Positions 7,418 through 16,323 of a stretch of 64,000 bases of DNA are shown here, piece by piece. Within the stretch, counting starts at the first letter, position 1, and the number at the start of each line of letters is the position of its first letter. The stretch comes from Ectopseudomonas chengduensis (lineage in GTDB: Bacteria > Pseudomonadota > Gammaproteobacteria > Pseudomonadales > Pseudomonadaceae). The stretch is taken from assembly GCF_900102635.1 (NCBI RefSeq), contig NZ_FMZQ01000002.1, positions 186,001 through 250,000 of the forward strand, in the 5' to 3' direction. A program made the position numbers and the translations under genes. Below the pieces are notes generated by a model. The model was given only the letters and a program-made list of their open reading frames with translations, was not told where the DNA came from and searched no databases.

Positions 7418-9472
7418 TTAGAGCGTCGCGGCTGAGCTCAGGCGCCGCGATTGCTTGAGGAACAGCGTCAACTCGCGCGCTGGCAGCGGTTTGCTGTAGA
7501 GGTAGCCCTGACCCTCATGGCAGCCCTGGGCGATGATGTAGGCCTCCTGCTCGGCGGTTTCCACGCCTTCGGCGATGACTTGCATGCCCAGGCTCTTGCC
7601 CAGCTGGATGATGGCGCGAACGATGGTGGCGTCGTCTTCGTCTTCGAGCAGGTCTTGGACGAAGCTCTTGTCGATCTTGATCTTGTCCAGCGGCAGGCTT
7701 TTCAGATAGCTCAGCGAGGAATAGCCGGTACCGAAGTCGTCGATGGCGATCAGTGCGCCGGAGCGGCGTAGGCTGAGCAGATGCTGGGCGGCGGTGCTGA
7801 TGTCTTCCATCAGGCCGGTCTCAGTGACTTCCAGCTCCAGGCTTTTGGGTGGCAGGCGGTAGACCTGCATCAGATTGTTGACCACGCGCGGCAGCTCGGC
7901 GTGGTGCAACTGCACGGTAGACAGGTTGATTGCCATGCGCAGATCGCTGAAGCCCTGGTCATGCCACTCGCGCAGCTGGCGGCAGGTCTGGTCGAGAATC
8001 CATTCACCGATGGGAATGATGGTGCCGTTCTGCTCGGCCAGCGGGATGAACAAGTCCGGTGCGACGAAACCATGTTGCGGGTGCTGCCAGCGCAGCAGCG
8101 CTTCGACGCCGACCACGCGGTGGTCGCGGTAGTCTATCTGGGGCTGGTAGACCAGGTGCAGCTGGTTCTGCGCCAGGGCATCGCGCAGATCCTTTTCCAG
8201 CTCACGGCGGCGCCGCATCTCGCTGTCGACGCTGGCGATGTAGAACTGGTAGCGATTGCGCGAACGACTCTTGGCCAGGGTCATGGTCTGTTCGGCTTTC
8301 TGCAGCAGCTTCTCGGTGCTGTCGCCATCTTCCGGGAACAGGGTGATGCCGATCGTGGCGCGCAGGCGCACTTCGTGCTGATCGAGCAGGAAGGGCAGCT
8401 CCAGGTCGTCGAGTACGCTCTGCGCCAGTTCGGCGGCTTCGTAGGGTTGTTCGATATCGGCTTGAACCAGGGCGAACTGGTCACCGCCCAAACGGGCCAG
8501 TGCGCCGAGGCGGCCGCTATGGCTGCGCAGGCGGTCGGACAGTGCGAGCAGCAACTGGTCGCCGCTCTGGTAACTGAATTGTTCGTTGATGCCCTTGAAG
8601 TCATCCAGGCCGACGCAGAGCACGGCGACGCGACGCTGAAGACGGCCGGCATCTTCGAGAATCTGATCGAGCTGCTGTTGCAGTTGCTGACGGTTGGGCA
8701 GGCCGGTAAGAAAATCATACTGAGCCATGCGCAGCAGGCTGTTCTCGGCTTCACGGCGCAGGTGGGTGTTGCGCTCGATGGAGGCCAGCAACTGGTTGGC
8801 GGTGTTGATCCACAAACCCAACTCGTTCTTCTCGTTGCCCTTGAGCATGGGCAGCTTGTGTTCGCTGGGTCGGTCGGGATTGATGTTAGTAAGGTGCTCG
8901 ATGATCTTCGACAGTGGTTTGGTCAGCAGCCAGTGATAGACCAGATAGAGCACCAGGCCCATGGCCATGGCGCGCAGCACCCCTGAGATGAAGATGATCA
9001 CCGAGTTGGTGACGAAGCTTTCGCCGTAAGGCGCCGTATCGAGGGTGATGTTGAGGTCACCGTAATACTCGCTGTAAGGACCGCGGCCGACCAGCTTGGT
9101 GGCGAACAACTGCTCCTGACCGAGAATCGGGTCGGTCAGCCAGCGAGTCGGCATCTGTGCCAGATCGCGAGTGCGCTCGGCCAGCATGGGTTCGTTGGGG
9201 TGGCCGATGGAGGCGTGACGCACCGATTCGTGCTGGAACAGCCCCTCGATCACCTGCATGCCCATCTCGCGGTCCAGGCTGTATACCGCCTGGGTCGAAG
9301 GATCGCGGAACATGCCGAGGATGCGATGGGCATCGTTGGCCACCGCCTGACGTGTCTTGTAGGCGTCGAAGACAATCTGCGCACAACTCAATACCACTCC
9401 TACTACGAGTGCTGACAACAGCACCACGCGGAGCAACTTGAGTGACAAGCTGTTTTTCAATTCCAGCTTCAA
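7418..9472 (-). CDS. bifA: BifA-type cyclic-di-GMP phosphodiesterase (degenerate GGDEF plus EAL)
   Basis: 684 residues: membrane helix at about 13-35, a periplasmic sensor segment, a second helix at about 165-185, a HAMP-like linker, a GGDEF domain whose active-site motif is GGDQF near residue 330, and an intact EAL domain (EALLRW near 455, DDFGTGYSSLSYLKSLPLDK near 565). P. aeruginosa BifA has the same GGDQF/EAL pair and hydrolyses c-di-GMP, promoting swarming and reducing biofilm. The start appears to be a TTG at 9472: AAGGAA lies 6 bases upstream and translation gives the BifA N-terminus KLELKNSLS; the TTG at 9478 is too close to the ribosome binding site. In P. aeruginosa bifA neighbours sodB and icmP, and so it does here. 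Confidence 0.92.
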   Translation of the reverse strand: MKLELKNSLSLKLLRVVLLSALVVGVVLSCAQIVFDAYKTRQAVANDAHRILGMFRDPSTQAVYSLDREMGMQVIEGLFQHESVRHASIGHPNEPMLAERTRDLAQMPTRWLTDPILGQEQLFATKLVGRGPYSEYYGDLNITLDTAPYGESFVTNSVIIFISGVLRAMAMGLVLYLVYHWLLTKPLSKIIEHLTNINPDRPSEHKLPMLKGNEKNELGLWINTANQLLASIERNTHLRREAENSLLRMAQYDFLTGLPNRQQLQQQLDQILEDAGRLQRRVAVLCVGLDDFKGINEQFSYQSGDQLLLALSDRLRSHSGRLGALARLGGDQFALVQADIEQPYEAAELAQSVLDDLELPFLLDQHEVRLRATIGITLFPEDGDSTEKLLQKAEQTMTLAKSRSRNRYQFYIASVDSEMRRRRELEKDLRDALAQNQLHLVYQPQIDYRDHRVVGVEALLRWQHPQHGFVAPDLFIPLAEQNGTIIPIGEWILDQTCRQLREWHDQGFSDLRMAINLSTVQLHHAELPRVVNNLMQVYRLPPKSLELEVTETGLMEDISTAAQHLLSLRRSGALIAIDDFGTGYSSLSYLKSLPLDKIKIDKSFVQDLLEDEDDATIVRAIIQLGKSLGMQVIAEGVETAEQEAYIIAQGCHEGQGYLYSKPLPARELTLFLKQSRRLSSAATL

Positions 9473-9728
9473 AGGCAATTCCTTATGTCGATGCTTACAG
9501 CGTCAGTCAGACGAGAGTATTGGCAATCTAGGCCTGGCCGTCAAAGGGCCATCATGCCTGGTGGCACTATTTATCCCACAAGGAACGCTCCTGGTGCGAA
9601 TCGCCGCTTGGAGGCCGACTCACTGCTCTGTGTCGGTGCGATTGCGCCGTACTTGAACACCTTTGGTCATATTGACCGTCCGTCGTTGTTACGCCCTGTG
9701 ACGCGCCACATGCCGTCTGCTTGGCCGC

Positions 9729-9743
9729 TGGCACAAGAGTTGC
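9729..9743 (+). promoter_or_regulatory. Sigma-54 (RpoN) promoter of the ammonium transporter gene
   Basis: TGGCACAAGAGTTGC matches the -24/-12 consensus TGGCAC-N5-TTGC with the required GG-N10-GC spacing, 33 bases before the amt ATG. RpoN/NtrC control is the known mode for amt genes. The rest of the 304-bp bifA-amt gap (9473-9776) shows no other gene; no clear NtrC site was identified. Confidence 0.8.
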
Positions 9744-9776
9744 GAAGGCCGGGCATCGACCGGGAGGGGATTCGTG

Positions 9777-11072
9777 ATGAAAACGCTCGTGCTGTTGCTC
9801 GTCGCTGTCAGCTTTGCCCCACAGGCCCATGCCGCCAGCGAAGAGGCCGCCAATACGGCCTGGCTGGTGTTGGCCAGCGTGCTGGTGTTCTTCATGCAGG
9901 CGGGTTTCGCACTGTTGGAGAGCGGCATGTCGCGGGCCAAGAACGCGGTCAACGTGATGATGAAGAACTACATGGACTGCTGCGTTGGCGGCATCGTGTT
10001 CTGGCTGTTCGGCTTCGCCCTGATGTTCGGTGCCAATGTCACTGGCTGGTTCGGCATGAGTCACTTCGCGCTGAATGACGGCGAGCCTTGGGATTACACC
10101 TTCCTGCTGTTCCAGATGATGTTCGCCGCCACCGCTGCGACCATCGCCAGTGGTGCCATGGCCGAACGCACGCGGTATGGCGCCTATCTGATTGGCGCGG
10201 TACTGATCAGCGGTGTGATCTATCCGATATTCGGCAGCTGGGTGTGGGGCGGTCTGTACGGTGGTCAGGGGTGGTTGGCCAAGCTGGGCTTCATCGATTT
10301 CGCCGGCTCGACCGTGGTGCATAGCATCGGTGCCTGGTGCGCGCTGGCAGGGATTCTGGTGCTGGGCCCGCGTCTCGGGCGTTTCGCCCCTGATGGCAAG
10401 GCACGCTTGATCCCTGGGCACAATCTTGGCCTGGTGGCATTGGGCGGTTTCATCCTCTGGGTGGGCTGGTTCGGCTTCAACGCTGGCAGCAACCTGGAAG
10501 TCAGCAGCAGCCTTGGCTTGATCGCCCTGAACACGCATCTGGCTGCGGTCGCGGGTGCGCTCGGTGCTCTGCTGGCACAACGCAGCACGGCCAGCCCGGT
10601 ACTGCTGACCACCACGGTGAACGGCTCGATTGGCGGGCTGGTCGGCATCACCGCCGGTTGCGCCAGCATGGCGCCGGGTTTCGCCCTGCTCAGCGGTCTT
10701 GTCGCCGGTTTCGTCGTGGTCTATGGCATGCGTCTGCTCGATCGCCTGCAGCTCGACGATGTGGTCGGTGCTATCCCCGTACATGGTTTCGCCGGCATCT
10801 GGGGCACCCTGGCAGCAGGCCTGTTCTATCAGGGTGACCTGTTCAACTGGGAGCGTGTCGCGGTACAGGCATTGGGTGCTGCGGCAGCTTTTCTCTGGGC
10901 CTTTCCGGTTGCCCTGGTGTTCTACTTCCTGTTGGCCAAGACCATGGGGTTGCGGGTTTCGACCCAGCATGAGCAGCGCGGGCTGGATTTTGCCGAGCAT
11001 GCCGAGGTCGGTTATCCGGAGTTCAATCTGACGCAGACCTTCGACAGCGAGCAATGGTCGAGGAGGGGCTAA
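9777..11072 (+). CDS. amt: Ammonium transporter, Amt/MEP/Rh family
   Basis: 431 residues. The first 20 or so form a cleavable signal peptide ending AHA-A; about eleven membrane helices follow. Signature segments include AGFALLESGMSRAKN and the two pore histidines in STVVHSIG and AIPVHGFAGIWGT, with the ammonium-site Asp in IDFAGS. It conducts ammonium/ammonia across the inner membrane. The ATG at 9777 sits 7 bases after AGGGG; a GTG at 9774 is possible but worse spaced. No glnK lies upstream; instead an unknown gene starts 3 bases after the stop, so the two are one transcription unit behind a sigma-54 promoter. Confidence 0.95.
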   Translation: MKTLVLLLVAVSFAPQAHAASEEAANTAWLVLASVLVFFMQAGFALLESGMSRAKNAVNVMMKNYMDCCVGGIVFWLFGFALMFGANVTGWFGMSHFALNDGEPWDYTFLLFQMMFAATAATIASGAMAERTRYGAYLIGAVLISGVIYPIFGSWVWGGLYGGQGWLAKLGFIDFAGSTVVHSIGAWCALAGILVLGPRLGRFAPDGKARLIPGHNLGLVALGGFILWVGWFGFNAGSNLEVSSSLGLIALNTHLAAVAGALGALLAQRSTASPVLLTTTVNGSIGGLVGITAGCASMAPGFALLSGLVAGFVVVYGMRLLDRLQLDDVVGAIPVHGFAGIWGTLAAGLFYQGDLFNWERVAVQALGAAAAFLWAFPVALVFYFLLAKTMGLRVSTQHEQRGLDFAEHAEVGYPEFNLTQTFDSEQWSRRG

Positions 11073-11074
11073 GC

Positions 11075-11719
11075 ATGAGATTGAGCCTGCGCCGTCGCGC
11101 GATCTACACCGGCCTGGCCGGACACTTTTCGGATGAAGAGGTCTGGCCACTGCTGGCCCTGTGGGAGAACAAATACGCCGAGCAACCGCCGTTCGCCCTC
11201 AATGAATTTCTCGCCGAGGTGGTGCTGCGTACCGAGCGCAAGCTCGAACGCGCACGCCTGTATCGCGAGTTGGTTGGCGCCCTGACGGGACCACCCTCGC
11301 AGCTGTTGCCTGACCCTGAGGAGCAACTGGCCGCCTGGCGCCAGGGACGCAATGAGGCCGTGCGGCAGGTAGCGACTCCGGATAGTGCCGCGCAAACCAC
11401 CTTCCTGGCCCTGAACCAGGCCTTGCTGGAGCAACTCGATAGCGCGCAGCAGGCGGCGCTGAGGCGCTTTGCCGCCGGCAACCTGTCCGGTATGGGGGTG
11501 AGCGCGGAGCTGTCGACGCGTTTGCGTATCTGGTTGGAGCAGGGCGGGGGCGACGGTATCGCCAACCTGGGGCTGGAGCAACTGCGCAAGCTGTTGAACC
11601 TACTCTATATCGGGCTCTGCGAGTTTCTCGGGCCGGTACGTGCCGACCGTGTACTGAGCCAGGCGGTCAACCGTGTGGAGGAGCAGGGGGTGGAGTTTTC
11701 ACCACGCAGATTGCTCTAG
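11075..11719 (+). CDS. Unknown protein encoded directly after amt
   Basis: 214 residues, soluble, mainly helical and rich in Leu, Glu, Arg and Gln; no signal peptide or membrane segment. The N-terminus (YTGLAGHFSDEEVWPLLALWENK) and C-terminus (LLNLLYIGLCEFLGPVRADRVLSQAVNRVE) resemble helical bundles. I do not recognise the family. The ATG at 11075 is preceded by AGGAGGGG of the preceding coding sequence and lies 3 bases after the amt stop. Co-transcription under RpoN suggests a role in nitrogen starvation, perhaps as an Amt accessory or signalling partner (inference). Confidence 0.75.
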   Translation: MRLSLRRRAIYTGLAGHFSDEEVWPLLALWENKYAEQPPFALNEFLAEVVLRTERKLERARLYRELVGALTGPPSQLLPDPEEQLAAWRQGRNEAVRQVATPDSAAQTTFLALNQALLEQLDSAQQAALRRFAAGNLSGMGVSAELSTRLRIWLEQGGGDGIANLGLEQLRKLLNLLYIGLCEFLGPVRADRVLSQAVNRVEEQGVEFSPRRLL

Positions 11720-11742
11720 CTGCGCAGCCTGATGCAGAAACG

Positions 11743-11769
11743 AAAAACCCGGCCTGAAGGCCGGGTTTT
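11743..11769. terminator. Bidirectional rho-independent terminator
   Basis: AAAAACCCGGCC-TGAA-GGCCGGGTTTT between the amt-linked gene (+) and sodB (-). Confidence 0.92.
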
Positions 11770-11788
11770 CGCATTACGGGGCTGAGAT

Positions 11789-12370
11789 TCAGGCCGCGTA
11801 GTTCTGGGCGACGAAGTCCCAGTTCACCAGGTTCCAGAACGCCTCGACGTACTTCGGACGCAGGTTGCGGTAGTCGATGTAGTAGGCGTGTTCCCACACG
11901 TCGCAGGTCAGCAGCGGAGTGTCGCCGCTGGTCAGCGGGCAGCCGGCGCCGATGGTGCTGGCCAGGGCCAGGGAACCGTCAGCTTTCTTCACCAGCCAGC
12001 CCCAGCCGGAACCGAAGGTGCCGATGGAAACCTTGCTGAACTCTTCCTTGAACTTGTCGAAGGAACCGAAGGCCGCGTTGATGGCATCAGCCAGGGCGCC
12101 GGTCGGCTGGCCACCGCCGTTCGGCGACAGGCAGTTCCAGTAGAAGGTGTGGTTCCACACCTGAGCGGCGTTGTTGAAGATGCCGCCCGAGGAAGTCTTG
12201 ACGATTTCTTCCAGGCTCTTGCCTTCGAACTCGGTGCCCGGCACCAGGTTGTTCAGGTTCACGACGTAGGTATTGTGGTGCTTGTCGTGGTGGAATTCGA
12301 GGGTCTCGGCGGAAATGTGCGGCTCGAGGGCATTCTTTTCGTAAGGCAGCGGCGGCAATTCAAAAGCCAT
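11789..12370 (-). CDS. sodB: Superoxide dismutase, Fe type
   Basis: 193 residues, the usual length of cytoplasmic FeSOD. The four metal ligands are visible: H27 in [13 protein letters not shown]74 in [10 protein letters not shown], and Asp and His in [11 protein letters not shown]. It converts superoxide to hydrogen peroxide and oxygen. The Fe rather than Mn form is suggested by the bacterial SodB-like [15 protein letters not shown] and FGSGWGWLV segments. Single-gene unit ending at a bidirectional terminator. The upstream region 12371-12613 shows no further gene. Confidence 0.96.
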   Translation of the reverse strand: MAFELPPLPYEKNALEPHISAETLEFHHDKHHNTYVVNLNNLVPGTEFEGKSLEEIVKTSSGGIFNNAAQVWNHTFYWNCLSPNGGGQPTGALADAINAAFGSFDKFKEEFSKVSIGTFGSGWGWLVKKADGSLALASTIGAGCPLTSGDTPLLTCDVWEHAYYIDYRNLRPKYVEAFWNLVNWDFVAQNYAA

Positions 12371-12613
12371 GGTCTATCTCCTACTCAGGTCGTGTGCGGT
12401 ATGCGCAAGGCCGATCACGGGCGGCCTATAGGCGGCGTCGAGTTTGTACTCTTTGCGCCGCAGACTCGGGATCATAGCACCCGACCACGGCCATAACCAC
12501 GCAACATCTGTGTGGGAAAGCCGGTGCCAGGGCCTTTGCAGCATTGGGTTCGACAGTCAGGGGCGCCAGCAGTTGCCTCTTTCTACGCAGTCGTGCCGAA
12601 ACACCAGCAGAGC

Positions 12614-12777
12614 TTAACAGGCCATTGAAAAACGTAGGCGAGGCAGGCAAGACAAGGCGAAAACGACCGAAAAAGCGCAGTTTACGTGCTGTAAATGAGT
12701 ATTTTGACTGGGCTCGCACGCGAGGTCGTTTTTAACGCAGTATTGCCAACGCAGGTAGTTTTTCAACGGCCTGTTAA
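12614..12777. mobile_element. MITE-like palindromic element, about 162 bp
   Basis: The ends are near-perfect terminal inverted repeats: TTAACAGGCCATTGAAAAAC on the left and the complement of TTAACAGGCCGTTGAAAAAC on the right (one mismatch in 20). Inner sequences also pair (AAAACGACC with GGTCGTTTT, and the central TTTAC-GTGCT-GTAAA), so the whole element is an imperfect long palindrome. It encodes no protein. The right end overlaps the 3' end of the DUF58 gene: its terminal TAA, read leftward, is that gene's stop codon. No clear target-site duplication is visible. Only one copy was seen in this window. Confidence 0.75.
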
Positions 12778-14105
12778 AGCGCGCCGGCTTTTTTCCAGGC
12801 TAGATAACTGCTCACCAGTTCCGGGCCCAGTTCGCCAGGGCGGGCGTCGAGCACCGGTACTTCATGGGCGGCCAGACGTTCGTGCAGGTCGGCGCGGGCA
12901 TTGAGGTAGTCCAGCGTGCCGCAGTAGGCCAGAGCCTGATCGAATTGCTCCACCGGCGTCTGGCGCAGGCGGTCCAGCGCTTCCTCGCGCAGGCTGGCGA
13001 TCAGCACGCGATGCTGGCGCGAGAGGCGACGCACGGCAGCGAGCAGATCCTGATCGTCCTCGTCGCGCAGGTTGGTCACCAGCACCACCAGCGAGCGGCG
13101 GCGCTGACGCGCCAGCAGCAAGTCGGCAGCGGCGCTGAAGTCGGCCGGTTGCTGGCTGGTGTCGAGGTCGTAAACGGCGTTGAGCAGCACGTTCAATTGC
13201 GCAGGGCCCTTGACCGGCGCGAGGTAACGCGACTGGTTGCCGGCGAAGGTTGTCAGGCCGACGGCATCGCCCTGGCGCAGGGCTACGTAGCTGAGCAGCA
13301 GGCAGGCGTTGAGAGCATGGTCGAAGTGCGACAGTTCATCGTCCTGGCTGCGCATACGGCGGCCGCAGTCGAGCAGGAAGACGATCTGCTGGTCGCGTTC
13401 GTCCTGGTACTCGCGGGCGATGGGTGTGCGCTTGCGGGCGGTGGCCTTCCAGTCGATCTGGCGCAGGGTGTCGCCATCACGAAACTCGCGTAGCTGGTGA
13501 AATTCCAGGCCCAGGCCACGGCGCGGGCGCTGGCGCACGCCCAGCTGGCTCAGCCAGTCATCCACGGCCTTGAGCTGGGCGCCATAGAGGCGCGCGAAAT
13601 CCGGATAGACGCGGCTTTCGCCGGCGAGCGGCAGCAGGCGTTTGGCCTGCCACAGGCGCAGCGGGCTGGGTAGCTTCAGCTCGCACAGGGCGAAATGGAA
13701 ATGCCCGCGGATCAGTGGCTTGAGGCGATAGCTGACGCGTGTCTGCTGGCCGGGGTGCAGGGTGATGCGCTGCGGCAGGAAATCGAATTCCATGCCTTCA
13801 GGCACATGGTCGAAGACTTCGATTTCCTGGGTTTGAGTGAAGTCGTGATGAGCGATCAGTTGCACCTCGCTCCAGCGCCCGAGCGGCAGGTTGCCGGGCA
13901 GCACGCGCTCCAGGCGCGGCGAGTGCTGGCGGCGCAGCCACAGGGCATCGACGGCGGCGATCAGTGCCAATGCCAGCAACAGCCCCCAGGCCAGTGGCAT
14001 CAGGCTGTCTGCCAGGCGCATGCCGAGCAGGGGCAGGGCGCCGAGCAGCACGGCCGCAGCGAACAGGCCGCCGAGTAGCCCGAGGAGCAGGCGCGAAGGT
14101 TTCAT
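12774..14105 (-). CDS. DUF58 domain protein (MoxR-cluster component)
   Basis: 443 residues. Two N-terminal membrane helices (about 5-50) precede a soluble part with the DUF58 signature around residues 200-235 (REFRDGDTLRQIDWKATARK) followed by a von Willebrand A-like stretch (QQIVFLLDCGRRM, a degenerate MIDAS start). DUF58 proteins are regularly encoded beside MoxR AAA+ ATPases and are thought to be their partner or client in maturation of other proteins. The start overlaps the moxR stop by 4 bases (ATGA). The stop codon TAA coincides with the terminus of the MITE-like element, so insertion may have trimmed the C-terminus, although KKAGAL is a plausible natural end. Confidence 0.9.
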   Translation of the reverse strand: MKPSRLLLGLLGGLFAAAVLLGALPLLGMRLADSLMPLAWGLLLALALIAAVDALWLRRQHSPRLERVLPGNLPLGRWSEVQLIAHHDFTQTQEIEVFDHVPEGMEFDFLPQRITLHPGQQTRVSYRLKPLIRGHFHFALCELKLPSPLRLWQAKRLLPLAGESRVYPDFARLYGAQLKAVDDWLSQLGVRQRPRRGLGLEFHQLREFRDGDTLRQIDWKATARKRTPIAREYQDERDQQIVFLLDCGRRMRSQDDELSHFDHALNACLLLSYVALRQGDAVGLTTFAGNQSRYLAPVKGPAQLNVLLNAVYDLDTSQQPADFSAAADLLLARQRRRSLVVLVTNLRDEDDQDLLAAVRRLSRQHRVLIASLREEALDRLRQTPVEQFDQALAYCGTLDYLNARADLHERLAAHEVPVLDARPGELGPELVSSYLAWKKAGAL

Positions 14106-15136
14106 AGGCGTGGCGCCGGTACCTGATCGAGCAACTGTTGCAGAACCTGATCCACCGACAGGCCTTCGATATCCAGTTCCGGCGCCAGACGTACGCGGTG
14201 ACGCAGCACGGCCAGCGCGCAGCTCTTGATGTCATCCGGCAGGACGAAATCGCCACCGCGCAGCAGCGCGCGAGCACGGGCACCGCGCACCAGGGCGATC
14301 GACGCACGCGGCCCGGCACCCATGGCCAGGCCCGGCCAGCTGCGGGTAGCGCGGGCCAGGCGTACGGCGTAATCGAGCACCTGATCATCCAGTGGCAGAT
14401 CGCTGGCGATCTTCTGCAGGGCCAGCACGTCCTTGGCTTGCAGCAGGGTGCGCAGCGGGCTGACTTCGAGCATGTCGGCCTTGGCCGAGCGGGTCACCTG
14501 GCGCACCATGTTCAGCTCTTCATCCTGCTGCGGATAATCCATGCGCAGCTTGAGCATGAAGCGGTCCAGCTCCGCTTCCGGTAGCGGGTAGGTGCCTTCC
14601 TGCTCGATCGGGTTCATGGTCGCCAGCACCATGAACGGCAGTTGCACCGGCAGGGCGCGGCCTTCCAGGGTCACCTGGCGCTCCTGCATCACTTCCAACA
14701 GGGCGGCCTGGGTCTTGGCCGGTGCGCGGTTGATTTCGTCGGCCAGCAGCAGGTTGGTGAACACCGGGCCCTTGCGCAGCTTGAACTGTTCGCTCTGCAT
14801 GTCGTACACGGCATGGCCGGTGACATCGCTGGGCATCAGATCCGGGGTGAACTGGATGCGTGCGAACTCGCCGCCAAAGCAGCGCGCCAAGGCGCGCACC
14901 AGCAGGGTCTTGCCCAGGCCTGGCACACCTTCGACCAGCACATGACCACCGGCGATCAGTGCGGTCAGCACGTCGTCGATCACCGCGCTCTGGCCAATCA
15001 CGGCCTTGCGCAGCTCGGCGCGCAGGGCCTGGGCCAACTGGCTGGCACGCTGGCGCTGCTGCGCTTGCGGGTTGCTCGGCGCGGCGGCAGGGGGTTCCTG
15101 CACCGGCAGGTTGTCGTTCTCGGGGATCTCGCTCAT
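14102..15136 (-). CDS. MoxR-family AAA+ ATPase
   Basis: 344 residues with the full AAA+ core: Walker A GVPGLGKTLL (about residue 76), Walker B LLADEINRAP, sensor 1 VLATMNPIEQEG, an arginine-finger region, and a C-terminal lid domain. The N-terminal 30 residues are Pro/Gln-rich. MoxR ATPases act as chaperones in assembly of enzyme complexes or envelope stress responses. It overlaps the DUF58 gene and the DUF4350 gene by 4 bases each, so the whole cluster is translationally coupled. The client is unknown. Confidence 0.93.
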   Translation of the reverse strand: MSEIPENDNLPVQEPPAAAPSNPQAQQRQRASQLAQALRAELRKAVIGQSAVIDDVLTALIAGGHVLVEGVPGLGKTLLVRALARCFGGEFARIQFTPDLMPSDVTGHAVYDMQSEQFKLRKGPVFTNLLLADEINRAPAKTQAALLEVMQERQVTLEGRALPVQLPFMVLATMNPIEQEGTYPLPEAELDRFMLKLRMDYPQQDEELNMVRQVTRSAKADMLEVSPLRTLLQAKDVLALQKIASDLPLDDQVLDYAVRLARATRSWPGLAMGAGPRASIALVRGARARALLRGGDFVLPDDIKSCALAVLRHRVRLAPELDIEGLSVDQVLQQLLDQVPAPRL

Positions 15137-16323
15137 AGGGCATTCCTGAGGGTTTGCAGGTGGGCGACCTGGCGGGTGAAGTCACTGGCGGATAGGCGCT
15201 GCGGCGGCAATGGGCGCATGGCCTGGCTGATGTCCTTGGCGGGCAGGCGGGTCAGGCGACCGAGAACCTGCCACTGCTCGGCGACGGCGAGCTTCTCGAA
15301 ACCTGGGTGGCGGCGCCGTGCACGGCGATTGATGTCCTGTTGCAGACCTTTGAGCAGGCTGTGCTGGCCGCTGCGGCGGAGCAGGAAGTCGGCACTGCCA
15401 CGCAGGTGTTCCTCGAGCTGGCGCCGTGCTCGGCTGGCCGGTGCCTGCAGCGGGCCATGACGCATGCCGACGTGCCACAAGGTGGCGATGATCAGCAGGG
15501 CCAGCACCAGCAAGGCCAGCGGGAAATGGCGCAGCAGCAGGCGCGCCAGACCATCGCTGTCGGCGTGGTAAAGCAGGGTCACGGCGCTGTCCTGGCTCAG
15601 ATACCAGAGTAGCCAGGCATGGTCGTACTCGCTGATATTGCGGTTCTGCCAGATCCACGGGTCGCTCAGTACGGTGATCAGTCCGTCGCCGTGATACAGC
15701 TGCAGCAGGTGCGTGGCAGAGTCGCTATTGGCCCAGGCGTGCGCGCGGTTCTGCGCATCGTACAGGTGAAAATCGGTGTCGAAGGCGATGTAGGCCGGGG
15801 CCTGTTCGTTCTCCAGGTAGAGCTTGGTGAGTTGCGGGTAGGCTTCGTGCTCTTCGTTCTGCTCGTTTTCCGCTTCTGCCTCACTGGCTTCTTCGTCGTC
15901 CAACTCGTCACTCATGTATTGCTGGACGCCGAGCAAATCGAGCAGCAGGTCGCCGCTCTTGCCTTCCTCCTCGTCCCACAGGCGTTCGGCGATGAACAGC
16001 AGGTGACCGCCGCCCGCCGTCCATTGCAGCACGCGTTCGACCTGACGTGGCGTCATGTTGCCGCGGTCGGCCAGCAGCATCAGGGTCTGGCCTTCGCTGG
16101 GCAGGCCATCGAGCACATCCAGGCCTTCGGCGCGGCGGGCGGCAATACCCTGTTTGCGCAGGAAGTGCTCGGCTGCCAGGTAAGGGCTGCTGGCAACCTC
16201 GGGGGCCGGGCCGTGCTCGATCACGTCTTCATAGGGTTCGAGTTTGCCCAACACGTAGCTGGCGATCAGCCCCAGTACCAGCAGCAGGGCGATGGCGAGG
16301 ATGAAACCGGCGCGCCGACTCAT
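15133..16323 (-). CDS. DUF4350 domain membrane protein
   Basis: 396 residues. One membrane helix near the N-terminus (AGFILAIALLLVLGLIASYVLG) and another around residues 270-290 (LALLVLALLIIATLWHVGM) enclose a periplasmic domain resembling DUF4350 (LAAEHFLRKQGIAARRAEGL, then TLMLLADRGNMT and GGHLLFIAERLW), a GATase-like fold. An acidic stretch near residue 145 (ELDDEEASEAEAENEQNEE) is notable. The ATG at 16323 overlaps the upstream stop as ATGA; longer forms starting to 16422 would lie inside the preceding gene. Usual partner of MoxR/DUF58 clusters; function unknown. Confidence 0.85.
   Translation of the reverse strand: MSRRAGFILAIALLLVLGLIASYVLGKLEPYEDVIEHGPAPEVASSPYLAAEHFLRKQGIAARRAEGLDVLDGLPSEGQTLMLLADRGNMTPRQVERVLQWTAGGGHLLFIAERLWDEEEGKSGDLLLDLLGVQQYMSDELDDEEASEAEAENEQNEEHEAYPQLTKLYLENEQAPAYIAFDTDFHLYDAQNRAHAWANSDSATHLLQLYHGDGLITVLSDPWIWQNRNISEYDHAWLLWYLSQDSAVTLLYHADSDGLARLLLRHFPLALLVLALLIIATLWHVGMRHGPLQAPASRARRQLEEHLRGSADFLLRRSGQHSLLKGLQQDINRRARRRHPGFEKLAVAEQWQVLGRLTRLPAKDISQAMRPLPPQRLSASDFTRQVAHLQTLRNAL

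Noticed and set aside
7781..8986. 401-codon plus-strand frame over bifA
   Set aside because: Antisense of the EAL/GGDEF coding region; no start context and a Gln/Val-rich translation.
9567..11150. 527-codon open frame antisense to amt
   Set aside because: The high GC content opens opposite frames; the amt protein has intact helices and pore histidines, and the antisense translation is His/Gln-rich with no family.
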